A stretch of DNA of 64,000 nt, taken from assembly GCA_002280515.1 (NCBI GenBank), contig NCEA01000018.1:43900-107899 (forward strand). The letters are read 5' to 3'. Made by a program: the position numbers and the translations under genes. A model generated the notes under the pieces. It made no database searches. It was not told where the DNA came from and worked only from the letters and a program-made list of their open reading frames with translations. The DNA is from Rhodobacterales bacterium 32-67-9. GTDB taxonomy: Bacteria > Pseudomonadota > Alphaproteobacteria > Rhodobacterales > Rhodobacteraceae. This document shows, one piece after another, positions 1 through 9,200 of this stretch (the stretch's first letter is position 1; every line of letters begins with the position of its first letter).

Positions 1-152
1 TCACGCGCGGTCGGTCGATGACCAACAACTTCCAGCTCAATGAGCGCGCGAAGCGCTGGATCCACGGCATCAAGTCCGCCTTTTCGGCCACGCCGCTGCC
101 GATGGCCGAAGCCGGCCCGGCGCTGGCAGACCCGGCCTTCAAGATCATGTGA
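1..152 (+). CDS. 3' end of an unidentified gene
   Basis: An open frame runs in from the left edge (codons from base 3) and stops at TGA 150-152. About 49 C-terminal residues are visible, including the stretch TNNFQLNERAKRW. I do not recognise the family. Its stop overlaps the start of the next gene (GTGATG context), so it is probably the upstream partner of the C45 amidase in one transcript. Function unknown. Confidence 0.55.
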   Translation, partial: TRGRSMTNNFQLNERAKRWIHGIKSAFSATPLPMAEAGPALADPAFKIM

Positions 153-1141
153 TGGACCTCTGGTGGCGGGCCATAAGCGAGGCGGAACCCGGCCCGAAAT
201 GGGCCGGGCTCTTCGCCGAGCTTTGGCCCGCCTACAAGGCGTGGTGGTTGCGCGAAGGGGCGGATGCGCGGCCGACCTATCTCGAAAGCCTGCGCGCGCT
301 CGAGGCGCACATGCCGGAGATCGTGCCGCTTTACGAACGGCTCTGCGATCTGGCGGGCGGTGGCGATCTGGCGGCTCGGTTTCTCAGCTTCTACCGCCCG
401 CCGCCCTACCTGTCGGGGTGCAGCCAGGCGATCTGGCCGGGGCGGGCGCCGGTTCTGGTGCGCAACTACGATTACGACCCGCGCGCCTTCGAGCGCGTCG
501 TCCTGCACAGTTCGTGGCAGGGGCGCACAGTCATCGGCACCTCGGACGGGCTCTGGGGGCTGGTCGACGGGATGAACGACGCGGGCCTCGCGGTGTCGCT
601 GACCTTCGGCGGGCGCCGGGTCGTCGGTGATGGGTTCGGCGTGCCGCTGATCCTGCGCTACGTTCTTCAGACCTGCACCACGGCCGAAGCGGCGGGCGAG
701 GCGCTGGCACGTATCCCGACTCATATGAGCTACAACGTCACCGTGGTGGACCGGAAGCGCCACTTCCTTACCGCCTTCATGGCACCGGACCGGCCGGCGG
801 CCCTGACCCATGCCGCAGTCGCGACCAACCATCAGGAACGCGTCGAGTGGGACGCCCATGCCCGCATGACCGCCTCGGTGGAACGTGAACGCTTCCTGCT
901 TCAGCGGCTGACCCTGCACGTGGAGCCGGAAGAGAAGTTCATCGCCGCCTTCCTGCGACCGCCGCTTTATTCCACGGCCTTCGATCGCGGGTTCGGCACG
1001 CTCTATACCGCCGTCTACCGGCCCCGGAAGGGCGAGATGGAGCTGCGCTGGCCGCGCGGTGCCTGGGGGTTCGACCTCAACAATTTCGTCGAAGGTGCGC
1101 GCTGCATTGCGACGCCAGAGCCGCAGAGCCGGGTGTCGTGA
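152..1141 (+). CDS. C45-family autoproteolytic acyltransferase/amidohydrolase
   Basis: About 329 residues. The centre contains GCSQAIW followed by VLVRNYDYDP, the usual nucleophile region of the C45 (isopenicillin-N acyltransferase, Ntn-hydrolase) family. In that family the proenzyme cuts itself so that the Cys (about residue 90) becomes the N-terminal nucleophile. Substrates are amides or acylated amines; the one here cannot be read from sequence. An ATG at 152 and a GTG at 149 are both possible starts; both overlap the stop of the previous gene, which implies translational coupling. It precedes a class III aminotransferase and a glutamate-synthase-like protein, so a role in releasing an amine or amino acid from an amide is an inference. 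Confidence 0.8.
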   Translation: MDLWWRAISEAEPGPKWAGLFAELWPAYKAWWLREGADARPTYLESLRALEAHMPEIVPLYERLCDLAGGGDLAARFLSFYRPPPYLSGCSQAIWPGRAPVLVRNYDYDPRAFERVVLHSSWQGRTVIGTSDGLWGLVDGMNDAGLAVSLTFGGRRVVGDGFGVPLILRYVLQTCTTAEAAGEALARIPTHMSYNVTVVDRKRHFLTAFMAPDRPAALTHAAVATNHQERVEWDAHARMTASVERERFLLQRLTLHVEPEEKFIAAFLRPPLYSTAFDRGFGTLYTAVYRPRKGEMELRWPRGAWGFDLNNFVEGARCIATPEPQSRVS

Positions 1142-1325
1142 CCGGCGGGGGCCGATATGCGGGCAGTGATCGTCGCCTTTGCGGCCAATTTGCCGACGAT
1201 GCCCGGATTGGCGGTGGTCTTGGCCTTCCTGGTCCGGCGATCTGCGTTATGGTCCACACCGGGTATCCGCGAGGCCGGCGCGGCACAGGGGCCGCCAGCC
1301 TGTCCGATACGAAAGGAGCCGAACC

Positions 1326-2645
1326 ATGTCTCATGTCTTTCCGCGCCACACCAAGTCGCAGCCCCCCGTCGCGGTGGGCGGCGATGGCTGCTACCTGATC
1401 GACGCCTCGGGCAAGCGTTACCTCGACGGGTCGGGCGGCGCGGCGGTGTCCTGTCTAGGCCATGGTGACGCCGAGGTGACGGCGGCTATCAAGGCACAGC
1501 TCGACAAGGTGGCCTTTGCCCATACCGGCTTTTTCACCTCCGAACCGGCCGAGGCCCTGGCCGATCTTCTGATCGCCCATGCGCCCGAGGGGATCGACCG
1601 GGTCTATTTCGTCTCCGGCGGGTCCGAGGCGACCGAGGCGGCAATCAAGCTCGCCCGGCAATACTGGGTCGAAAAAGGCGAGCCACAGCGCGGCCGCCTC
1701 ATCGCCCGAAAGCAAAGCTATCACGGCAACACCATCGGTGCCCTGTCGGCGGGCGGCAACGAATGGCGCCGCGCGCAGTTCGCGCCGCTCTTGCTTGACG
1801 TGAGCCATATCGATCCATGTTACGAATACCGCCTGCGCGACGAGGGCGAGAGCCTCGAAGCCTATGGTCGCCGCGCCGCGGATGCTTTGGAAGAGGAATT
1901 GCTTCGGGTCGGTCCGGAGACGGTCATGGCCTTCATGGCCGAGCCGGTCGTCGGCGCCACCGCCGGGGCGCTGACCCCGGCACCGGGTTATTTCAGACGC
2001 ATCCGCGAGATCTGCGACAAATACGGCATCTTGCTGATCCTTGACGAGGTGATGTGTGGCATGGGCCGGACCGGCACGCTTTTTGCCAGCGAGCAGGATG
2101 AGGTGCGTCCTGACATCATCTGCATCGCCAAGGGTCTCGGCGCCGGGTACCAGCCGATCGGGGCGATGCTGTGCTCAGCCGAGATCTACAGCGCTATCGC
2201 CGATGGCTCGGGCTTCTTTCAGCACGGCCACACCTATATCGGCCATCCGGTCGCGACGGCGGCCGGCCATGCGGTGGTCTCGGCGATCCTCAATCGCGGG
2301 CTGTTGTCACGGGTGCGGGAGCAGGGCGACAAGCTTGCCGCTGCGTTCGAGGCCCGTTTCGGTCAGCATCCGCATGTCGGCGACCTGCGCGGCCGGGGCC
2401 TTTTTCGTGGCATCGAACTGGTCGAGGATCGTGCCACCAAGGCACCCTTCGATCCGGCACGCGGGGTGGCCGCCAAGATCAAGAAGGCGGCGTTCGAGGA
2501 GGGGCTGATCTGCTACCCTATGTCCGGCACGATCGACGGGCGGTCGGGCGACCACATCCTCATCGCGCCGCCCTTCATCATCGAGGACGCGCAGATCGGG
2601 GAACTGACGGACAAGCTCGCGCGTGCCATCGGCGCGGCGATCTGA
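1326..2645 (+). CDS. class III PLP-dependent aminotransferase
   Basis: 439 residues, normal for the family. The PLP-binding signature LDEVMCGMGRTG is followed by CIAKGLGAGYQP, where the Lys forms the Schiff base with PLP. The N-terminal GGSGGAAVSCLGHG-type segment and VSGGSEATEAAIKLAR (phosphate-binding) are also present. Members transfer amino groups from omega-amino acids, diamines or similar amines to pyruvate or 2-oxoglutarate. The start is ATG 1326 because AAAGGAG lies 8 bases upstream; the open frame extends further upstream but without family sequence. It ends 12 bases before the glutamate-synthase-like gene and is probably co-transcribed with it. The exact substrate is unknown. Confidence 0.85.
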   Translation: MSHVFPRHTKSQPPVAVGGDGCYLIDASGKRYLDGSGGAAVSCLGHGDAEVTAAIKAQLDKVAFAHTGFFTSEPAEALADLLIAHAPEGIDRVYFVSGGSEATEAAIKLARQYWVEKGEPQRGRLIARKQSYHGNTIGALSAGGNEWRRAQFAPLLLDVSHIDPCYEYRLRDEGESLEAYGRRAADALEEELLRVGPETVMAFMAEPVVGATAGALTPAPGYFRRIREICDKYGILLILDEVMCGMGRTGTLFASEQDEVRPDIICIAKGLGAGYQPIGAMLCSAEIYSAIADGSGFFQHGHTYIGHPVATAAGHAVVSAILNRGLLSRVREQGDKLAAAFEARFGQHPHVGDLRGRGLFRGIELVEDRATKAPFDPARGVAAKIKKAAFEEGLICYPMSGTIDGRSGDHILIAPPFIIEDAQIGELTDKLARAIGAAI

Positions 2646-2657
2646 AGGGGTTTTGTG

Positions 2658-4322
2658 ATGGAACGGTATCTGGCTTTCGCCCTTGTCGTCGCGCTGACGC
2701 TGCTGTCGGCGCTGGGGCTGATCTGGAGCGGCTGGTTCCTGCTGCCGCTCGGCGTCTTCGGTGCGCTCTCAGCGCTCGGGGTCCACGATGTCGGGCAACG
2801 CCGGCACTCGATCCTGCGGAACTACCCGGTCATCGGCCACATGCGCTTCCTCTTCGAAGGGATCAGGCCAGAGATTCGCCAGTACCTGATCGAAAGCGAT
2901 CAGGACGAGGAGCCGTTTTCGCGCGACGACCGATCGCTCGTCTATCAGCGCGCCAAGGGGGTGGAGGACAAGCGCCCCTTTGGTACCCGCCAGCGGGTCT
3001 ATGACGCGGGCTATGAATGGATCACCCATTCGATGGTGCCCCAGCACATCGCCGACCACGATTTCCGGGTGCGGATCGGCGGGCCCGACTGCCGGCAACC
3101 CTACGACGCCTCGCTCTACAACATCTCGGCGATGAGTTTTGGCGCGCTTTCCGGCAATGCAATCCTCGCGTTGAACCGTGGCGCGAAGAAGGGCAGGTTC
3201 GCGCATGACACGGGCGAGGGCGGCATCAGCCGCTATCACCGGCAAGGCGGCGGCGATCTCATCTACGAGGTCGGATCGGGGTATTTCGGCTGCCGCACAC
3301 CGGACGGGCGGTTCGATCCGGAGCGGTTCCGCGAACAGGCCGCCGATCCGCAGGTGAAGATGATCGAGCTGAAGCTGAGCCAGGGAGCCAAGCCCGGTCA
3401 CGGCGGGGTGCTGCCGTCGTCGAAGGTCTCTTCAGAGATCGCCGAGGCGCGCGGTGTGCCGATGGGCACCGACTGTGTCTCGCCCGCCGCGCATCCGGAG
3501 TTCTCGACCCCCGTCGGACTGATCGAATTCATCGGCAGGCTCCGCGATCTCTCCGGCGGCAAGCCGGTCGGTTTCAAGCTCTGTATCGGGCACCGGCGGG
3601 AATTCATGTGCGTGGTCAAGGCGATGCTGGAGACGGGGATCGTTCCCGACTTCATCGTCATCGACGGCAAGGAGGGCGGCACCGGTGCGGCACCGCTGGA
3701 GTTTGCCAACCATATGGGGATGCCGCTGGTCGAAGGGCTGACCTTCGCCCACAACACGCTGCGCGGTGCCGGCCTCAGGGATCGGCTGAAACTTGGCGCC
3801 TCGGGCAAGCTTGTCACCTCGTTCGACATCGCGCGGGTTCTGGCGCTTGGTGCCGATTGGGCGAATTCGGCGCGGGGCTTCATGTTCGCAATCGGGTGCA
3901 TCCAGGCCCAGGCGTGCCACACCAACCGCTGCCCGGTCGGCGTGGCGACGCAGGATCTGCTGCGCCAGCGCGCGCTTGATCCGGTCGACAAGGCGGAACG
4001 GGTCTACCGCTTTCATGAAAACACACTGAAGGCGCTCGCCGAAATGACCGGTGCAGCCGGCCTGTCCCATCCCGGAGAGTTCCTGCCACATCACCTGATC
4101 ATGCGCGAAACTGACCGCGACATGGTGACCGGCGATGAGATCTATCCCTATCTGCCCGATGGCTTCCTCTTGCGCGAAGAACCGGACGAGTTCGGATATC
4201 TCATGCGCTGGCGCCGGTCGCGGGCGGAAAGTTTCGCGCCCTTCGTCCCGCCGCCGGCGATGTCGAACGGAGAAGGCGCGCGCGGCAAGCGGGCGCGGCC
4301 TTTGGCGCCGGCGCAGGTCTGA
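2658..4322 (+). CDS. membrane-anchored FMN-binding glutamate synthase family protein
   Basis: 554 residues. The N-terminal 35 residues are hydrophobic (one or two membrane spans). The rest is the FMN-binding TIM barrel of glutamate synthase: SQGAKPGHGG, DGKEGGTGAAP and a late Cys cluster in CIQAQACHTNRCPVG that matches the 3Fe-4S site of GltB. There is no glutaminase domain, so ammonia or an amine must come from elsewhere. Relatives include the stand-alone archaeal-type synthase domain and MgsC of N-methylglutamate synthase. With an aminotransferase upstream and a C45 amidase before that, a role in forming or opening a glutamyl-amine is a reasonable inference. ATG 2658 is preferred over GTG 2655 because of the AAGGGG seven bases upstream. 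Confidence 0.85.
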   Translation: MERYLAFALVVALTLLSALGLIWSGWFLLPLGVFGALSALGVHDVGQRRHSILRNYPVIGHMRFLFEGIRPEIRQYLIESDQDEEPFSRDDRSLVYQRAKGVEDKRPFGTRQRVYDAGYEWITHSMVPQHIADHDFRVRIGGPDCRQPYDASLYNISAMSFGALSGNAILALNRGAKKGRFAHDTGEGGISRYHRQGGGDLIYEVGSGYFGCRTPDGRFDPERFREQAADPQVKMIELKLSQGAKPGHGGVLPSSKVSSEIAEARGVPMGTDCVSPAAHPEFSTPVGLIEFIGRLRDLSGGKPVGFKLCIGHRREFMCVVKAMLETGIVPDFIVIDGKEGGTGAAPLEFANHMGMPLVEGLTFAHNTLRGAGLRDRLKLGASGKLVTSFDIARVLALGADWANSARGFMFAIGCIQAQACHTNRCPVGVATQDLLRQRALDPVDKAERVYRFHENTLKALAEMTGAAGLSHPGEFLPHHLIMRETDRDMVTGDEIYPYLPDGFLLREEPDEFGYLMRWRRSRAESFAPFVPPPAMSNGEGARGKRARPLAPAQV

Positions 4323-4353
4323 ACATGACCCTTTGCCAGAGACGGAGAACCGG

Positions 4354-4911
4354 ATGACAGATCCCCTGCCGCTTCGCCCGCTCGACGATGCCGAATGGCC
4401 CGAGGCGCTGGCCGACATGCAGACCGGCTTCGCCGGCGGGCTGAACGTCTACCGGACAATGGCGCACCATCCCGCGCTATTGCGGGCATGGGCCGGGTTG
4501 CGCGATCATGTAGTGGTGCAGACGACGCTTGGCCGCGAATTGTCCGAGGTGGCGATATTGCGCACCGGGGTGCGGCTCGGTTCTTCCTATGAGTGGAACC
4601 AGCATGTCGCGCGGGCGCGCAAATGCGGGCTCACCGATGCGCGCATCGGGACGATCCGGGGGGCACCAGAGGCGATGGCACCGGTGGACGGGGTGATCGC
4701 GCGGGCGGTCGATGAGCTTTTCGACACCTCCCGCCTGACGCCCGAGACGGCGGCCGACCTCGCCGGGGCGGTCGGCAAGGAGGGGGTGCTGGACCTCATG
4801 GCGACGGTGGGATTCTATTCGACGCTCGGCTTCATCCTCAACACCTTCGCCACGCCGCTAGACGACGACATCGCCGCCGAACTGGCCGCACGGCCCCTCG
4901 ACCCGGATTGA
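4354..4911 (+). CDS. carboxymuconolactone decarboxylase (AhpD-fold) family protein
   Basis: 185 residues, all-helical AhpD-like. The core reads SSYEWNQHVARARKCGLTDARI, with the conserved Glu and His of the family but without the CxxC redox pair of AhpD. It is therefore more like the gamma-carboxymuconolactone decarboxylase or peroxidase-unrelated group. The real activity is unknown. The start ATG 4354 follows GGAGAACCGG. It lies 31 bases after the glutamate-synthase-like gene on the same strand and looks like the last gene of that unit. Confidence 0.75.
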   Translation: MTDPLPLRPLDDAEWPEALADMQTGFAGGLNVYRTMAHHPALLRAWAGLRDHVVVQTTLGRELSEVAILRTGVRLGSSYEWNQHVARARKCGLTDARIGTIRGAPEAMAPVDGVIARAVDELFDTSRLTPETAADLAGAVGKEGVLDLMATVGFYSTLGFILNTFATPLDDDIAAELAARPLDPD

Positions 4912-5006
4912 TGCCCGGGCCCACTTGATCTGGGTCATGGCTTTCGTGCGCCAATCTGAGATGATTTGCGGAAGTCCGACGAATGGAGCTTGATTTCCCT
5001 CCATTA

Positions 5007-5024
5007 CATTCATAAATGTGAATG
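5007..5024. promoter_or_regulatory. inverted repeat CATTCA-N6-TGAATG; ATTC-N8-GAAT operator
   Basis: A perfect 6-base inverted repeat with a 6-base spacer lies 22 bases before the DUF2892 gene. Its core, ATTC (5008-5011) and GAAT (5020-5023) separated by eight bases, is the recognition pattern reported for the SqrR/BigR/YgaV group of ArsR repressors that respond to sulfide or sulfane sulfur. A weak promoter can be drawn through it (TTGATT 4990-4995, CATAAA 5011-5016, spacing 15), so a bound repressor would cover the -10 region. No ArsR gene is in the window. The link to SqrR is an inference from the motif and from the DUF2892 gene it controls. Confidence 0.6.
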
Positions 5025-5045
5025 CGTAGAAACCCGGAGGTTGTC

Positions 5046-5246
5046 ATGTCTCTCGATCGCACTGTCCTCGCCTTTGCCGGCGCCATGGTTCTTCTGTCAG
5101 TGGTGCTCACGGTATGGGTGTCGCCCTATTTCGTCTGGTTCACCGTCTTCATCGGGCTGAACCTCCTGCAATCGGCCTTCACCGGCTTCTGCCCGGCCGC
5201 GTCGATCTTCCGCAAGTTCGGTGTGAAGCCCGGCTGCGCATTCTGA
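5046..5246 (+). CDS. DUF2892 (YgaP transmembrane domain-like) membrane protein
   Basis: 66 residues with two hydrophobic segments (about 7-25 and 30-46) and the end SAFTGFCPAASIFRKFGVKPGCAF. The FTGFCP(A)xxI motif is the hallmark of DUF2892, the membrane part of YgaP, which in other proteins is fused to a rhodanese. Here it stands alone, with two Cys. Family context points to sulfur (sulfide/persulfide) handling. The start ATG 5046 has GGAGG five bases upstream. It is followed after 13 bases by an RND adaptor and a pump on the same strand, so it heads that operon. The mechanism is not known from sequence. Confidence 0.8.
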   Translation: MSLDRTVLAFAGAMVLLSVVLTVWVSPYFVWFTVFIGLNLLQSAFTGFCPAASIFRKFGVKPGCAF

Positions 5247-5259
5247 AAGGTCGCATGCC

Positions 5260-6222
5260 ATGCGCGCGTTCCTGCTGATCACCAGCCTTCTGGCGTCCGG
5301 TCCGCTTCTGGCGGAGACGATCACCCTCGAACCGTCGCCGCTGACCGAGTGGAAATCGGTCTACGGCAGAGTCGAGACGCGCGAAACCGTGCCCGCACGG
5401 GCACGGATCGGCGGCATCGTCCAGTCGCTCTCGGTCAGCGAGGGCGACACGGTCACGGCGGGGCAGGAAATCGCGGTGATCCATGACGACAAGATCGCCT
5501 TCCAGATCGCCGCGCTCGACGCGCAGATCGCGGCGTTGAAAGCCCAGCTCGCCACCGCCGAGACCGAGCTTGAGCGCGGCCAGGCGCTGGTCGACCGGGG
5601 CGTGGCGACGGTGCAGCGCCTCGACCAGTTGCGCACCACGGTCGACGTGGTGCGCGGCCAGATCGCTTCGACCGAGGCGCAGCGCGACATTTCTGCCCAG
5701 CAGGCCTCGGAAGGCCGCGTCATCGCGCCGGGGGACGGGCTTGTCCTGACCGTGCCGGTGACGCTCGGTGCCGTGATCCTGCCGGGTGAGGCGGTCGCGA
5801 CGATCGGTGGCGGCGGCTTTTTCCTGCGGCTCGCGGTACCCGAGCGGCACGCCACCGCGCTGACCGAGGGAGCAGAGATTCGCATCACCTCGGCCGGGAC
5901 GGCGGAAGCCGGGCGCATCGCCAAGCTCTATCCCCAGATCACCAATGGTCGCGTCGTCGCGGATGTGGAGGTCGAGGGGCTCGACACCGCCTATGTCGAT
6001 GCTCGTGTTCTGGTGGAGCTTCCTGTCGGCGAGCGCATGGCGCTCCTGGTCCCGAAAGCCGCCGTCACCACGCGGTCGGGCCTCGATTTCGTCGCGGTCG
6101 AAGCGGAGGGGGGCGAGGCCGAGCGCGCCGTTGTCCTCGGAGAGACGGTGATCCGGGACGGCACCGAACTGCTCGAAGTGCTAAGCGGCCTCAACGCCGG
6201 CGACCGGGTGGTCGCGCCGTGA
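5260..6222 (+). CDS. RND efflux periplasmic adaptor (HlyD/MFP family)
   Basis: 320 residues. A cleavable signal peptide is visible (residues 1-18, ending GPLLA). A biotinyl-lipoyl-like half domain follows (ARIGGIVQSLSVSEGDTV), then a helical hairpin of about 60 residues rich in heptads (IAALDAQIAALKAQLAT region), then the second lipoyl half and beta-barrel. It would bridge an inner-membrane RND pump to an outer-membrane channel. No TolC-type gene is adjacent, so the channel must be encoded elsewhere. The last codons overlap the pump gene by four bases (GTGA), showing coupling. The exported substrate is unknown. Confidence 0.88.
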   Translation: MRAFLLITSLLASGPLLAETITLEPSPLTEWKSVYGRVETRETVPARARIGGIVQSLSVSEGDTVTAGQEIAVIHDDKIAFQIAALDAQIAALKAQLATAETELERGQALVDRGVATVQRLDQLRTTVDVVRGQIASTEAQRDISAQQASEGRVIAPGDGLVLTVPVTLGAVILPGEAVATIGGGGFFLRLAVPERHATALTEGAEIRITSAGTAEAGRIAKLYPQITNGRVVADVEVEGLDTAYVDARVLVELPVGERMALLVPKAAVTTRSGLDFVAVEAEGGEAERAVVLGETVIRDGTELLEVLSGLNAGDRVVAP

Positions 6223-9200
6223 GCAGCGAACCGCAGAAGCTTGGCATCGCCGGGGGGCTCACGCGGGCCTTCATCGTCTCGCCGCTGACGCCGCTTTTCC
6301 TGATGGCGGCCTTCGTCTTCGGCATCGTGGCGCTCCTCTCGCTTCCGCGCGAGGAAGAGCCGCAGATTTCCGTGCCGATGGTCGATATCCATGTCCAGGC
6401 CAACGGGTTGCGGGCCGAGGACGCGGTGAAACTGATCACCGAACCGCTGGAGACCATCGTCAAGGGCATCGACGGGGTCGAGCATGTCTATTCCCAGACC
6501 TCCGACGACCGTGTGATGGTGACGGCGCGCTTCCTCGTCGGTACTCCGTCCGACGCCGCGATCCTGCGCGTCCATGACAAGGTCCGCGCCAACAGTGACC
6601 GCATCCCGGTCGGCATTCCCGAACCGCAGATCGTCGGACGCGGCATCGACGACGTGGCGATCCTGTCGCTGACACTGGCGCCGAAACCGGAGGCGGCGGA
6701 CCGTGTCACCGCGCACGACCTGACCCGCATCGCCCGCGAACTGAGGACCGAGATCGCCAAGATCCCCGACGTCGGCCTGACCTATATCGTCGGCGAGACG
6801 AGCGAGCGCTTGCGCATCGCGCCGGACCCTGAGCGGCTGGCCCTTTACGGCGTCACGCTTCAGCAGCTTGCCGGCAAGGTCACCGGAGCCAACACCGCCT
6901 TTCCGACCGGACAGGTCCGCGACGCGGGCGAGCAGATCATGCTCGTCGCCGGCGAGACGCTGCGTTCGCCGGAAGAGATCGCCAATCTTCTGCTGACGAC
7001 GCGCGACGGGCGGCCGGTCTATGTCCGCGACGTTGCCGATGTCAGCTTTGCCGCCGATGGCGAGGAACACCTCGTCGCCACGGTGTCGAAGGCCGAAGAC
7101 GGGATCCGGCGCATTCCCTCGGTGACCCTTGCCGTGGCCAAGCGTGCCGGGTCCAACGCCGTGACAGTGGCCGAAGAGATCCTGCACCGCGCCCACGCGC
7201 TCGAAGGGACGCTGATCCCCGAAGAGGTCGGGTTGGAAGTCACCCGCGACTACGGCGAAAGCGCCAACGAGAAGGCGAACGAGCTTCTCTATCACCTTGC
7301 GCTTGCGACCGTGTCGATCATCCTGCTGGTCTGGATCGCCATCGGCCGGCGAGAGGCCTTCGTCGTCGCCATCGTGATCCCGGTGACGATCCTTCTCACA
7401 CTCTTTGCGTCGAACCTGATGGGCTACACGCTGAACCGCGTCTCGCTTTTCGCGCTGATCTTCTCCATCGGTATCCTCGTCGACGACGCCATCGTGGTGA
7501 TCGAGAACATTGCGCGCCACTGGGGCATGGGCGACGGACGCGACAGGCGGACAGCGGCTATCGACGCGGTGGCCGAAGTCGGCAACCCGACCATTGTCGC
7601 GACCCTGACCGTGGTCGCGGCCCTTCTGCCGATGCTCTTCGTCTCGGGCCTGATGGGCCCTTACATGTCGCCGATCCCGGCGAACGCTTCGGCGGCGATG
7701 ATCTTCTCCTTCTTCGTCGCGGTGATGGTCACGCCGTGGCTGATGCTCAAGGTCGCCGGCAAGGCGCCCGCACACGGCCATGCGGATGGCGGCCACGGCG
7801 GCGCGCTTGGCCGCGCCTATAGTGCCGTCGCCCGGCCGATCCTCGCCTCCAAGGCGCGAAGCTGGGCCTTCATCGCGGCAGTCCTCGTACTGACGCTCGG
7901 CTCGCTCGCGCTCTTTTACACCAAGCATGTGACGGTCAAGCTCTTGCCTTTCGACAACAAGTCGGAACTGTCGGTGACCATCGACCTGCCCGAAGGATCA
8001 TCGGTCGAGGCGACGGATGCGGTGGCGCAGGCGGTCGCGAACGTCGTGCTCGACCTGCCCGAGGTCCGCTCGGTCCAGACCCATGCCGGCACCGCCGCGC
8101 CCTTCAACTTCAACGGCCTCGTGCGGCATTCCTATCTGCGCGCCTCGCCCGAGATGGGCGAAGTGGCGATCAACCTCCTGCCCAAGGGCGACCGCGACCG
8201 CACCAGCCACGAGATCGCGCTGGAGATCCGCGAGCGGATCATGGCGCTGCCGGTGCCGGAGGGAACCAGCCTCAAGACCGTCGAACCGCCGCCGGGGCCG
8301 CCGGTGCTCGCCACGCTTCTGGCCGAGATTTACGGGCCAGATGCGAACACCCGCCGCACCGTCGCCGCCAAGGTCGAGGAGGCGTTCCGCTCCGTCCCCT
8401 TCATTGTCGATGTCGACAATTCCTACGGTGAGCCGGCGCGGCGGCTGCGCACCACCGTCTCGACCGACGCGGCGGAGTTCTTCCAGGTCCAGGAGGGCGA
8501 CGTCTTCGATACGATCGCCATCCTCAACGGCGGCACGACCATCGGTTATTCGCACCGGGGCGAAGGGCGTCCGCCGATCCCGATCCGCATCGAGCGGCCG
8601 AAGGGCGAACGCACGCTCGACGAACGCTTCCTGGCGACGCCGATTCCCGCCAACGTCCTGCCGGGTGCGCGCGGCGTGGTGGAGCTTGGCGACGTCGTCG
8701 AGGTCAGCGAGGAGCGCGCCTCCTTCCCGGTCTTCCGCCACAATGGCCGCGCCGCCGAGATGGTCACGGCGGAGCTTGCCGGCGATTTCGAGGCGCCACT
8801 TTACGGCATGCTCGCAGTTCAGGACGCGATCGACGCGCAGGACTGGACCGGGCTGCCGAAACCGACGATTTCGCTCCATGGCCAGCCGGATGACGAGACG
8901 CTGCCGACACTGCTCTGGGACGGTGAGTGGGAAGTGACCTGGGTCACGTTCCGCGACATGGGCGCGGCCTTCGGGATCGCGCTTCTGGGAATCTACATCC
9001 TCGTCGTGGCGCAGTTCGGCTCGTTCAAGGTGCCGCTGGTGATCCTGACGCCGATCCCGCTGACCTTCATCGGCATCCTCGGCGGCCACTGGGCCTTCGG
9101 CGCGCCGTTTTCCGCCACCTCGATGATCGGCTTCATCGCGCTTGCGGGCATCATCGTGCGGAACTCGATCCTGCTCGTCGATTTCATCCGCCATGCGAAA

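Noticed and set aside
5991-7928. 645-codon open frame antisense to the RND genes
   Set aside because: It lies wholly opposite strong coding sequence, has Arg/Asp-rich low-complexity composition and no family match. Such frames are expected at this G+C content.
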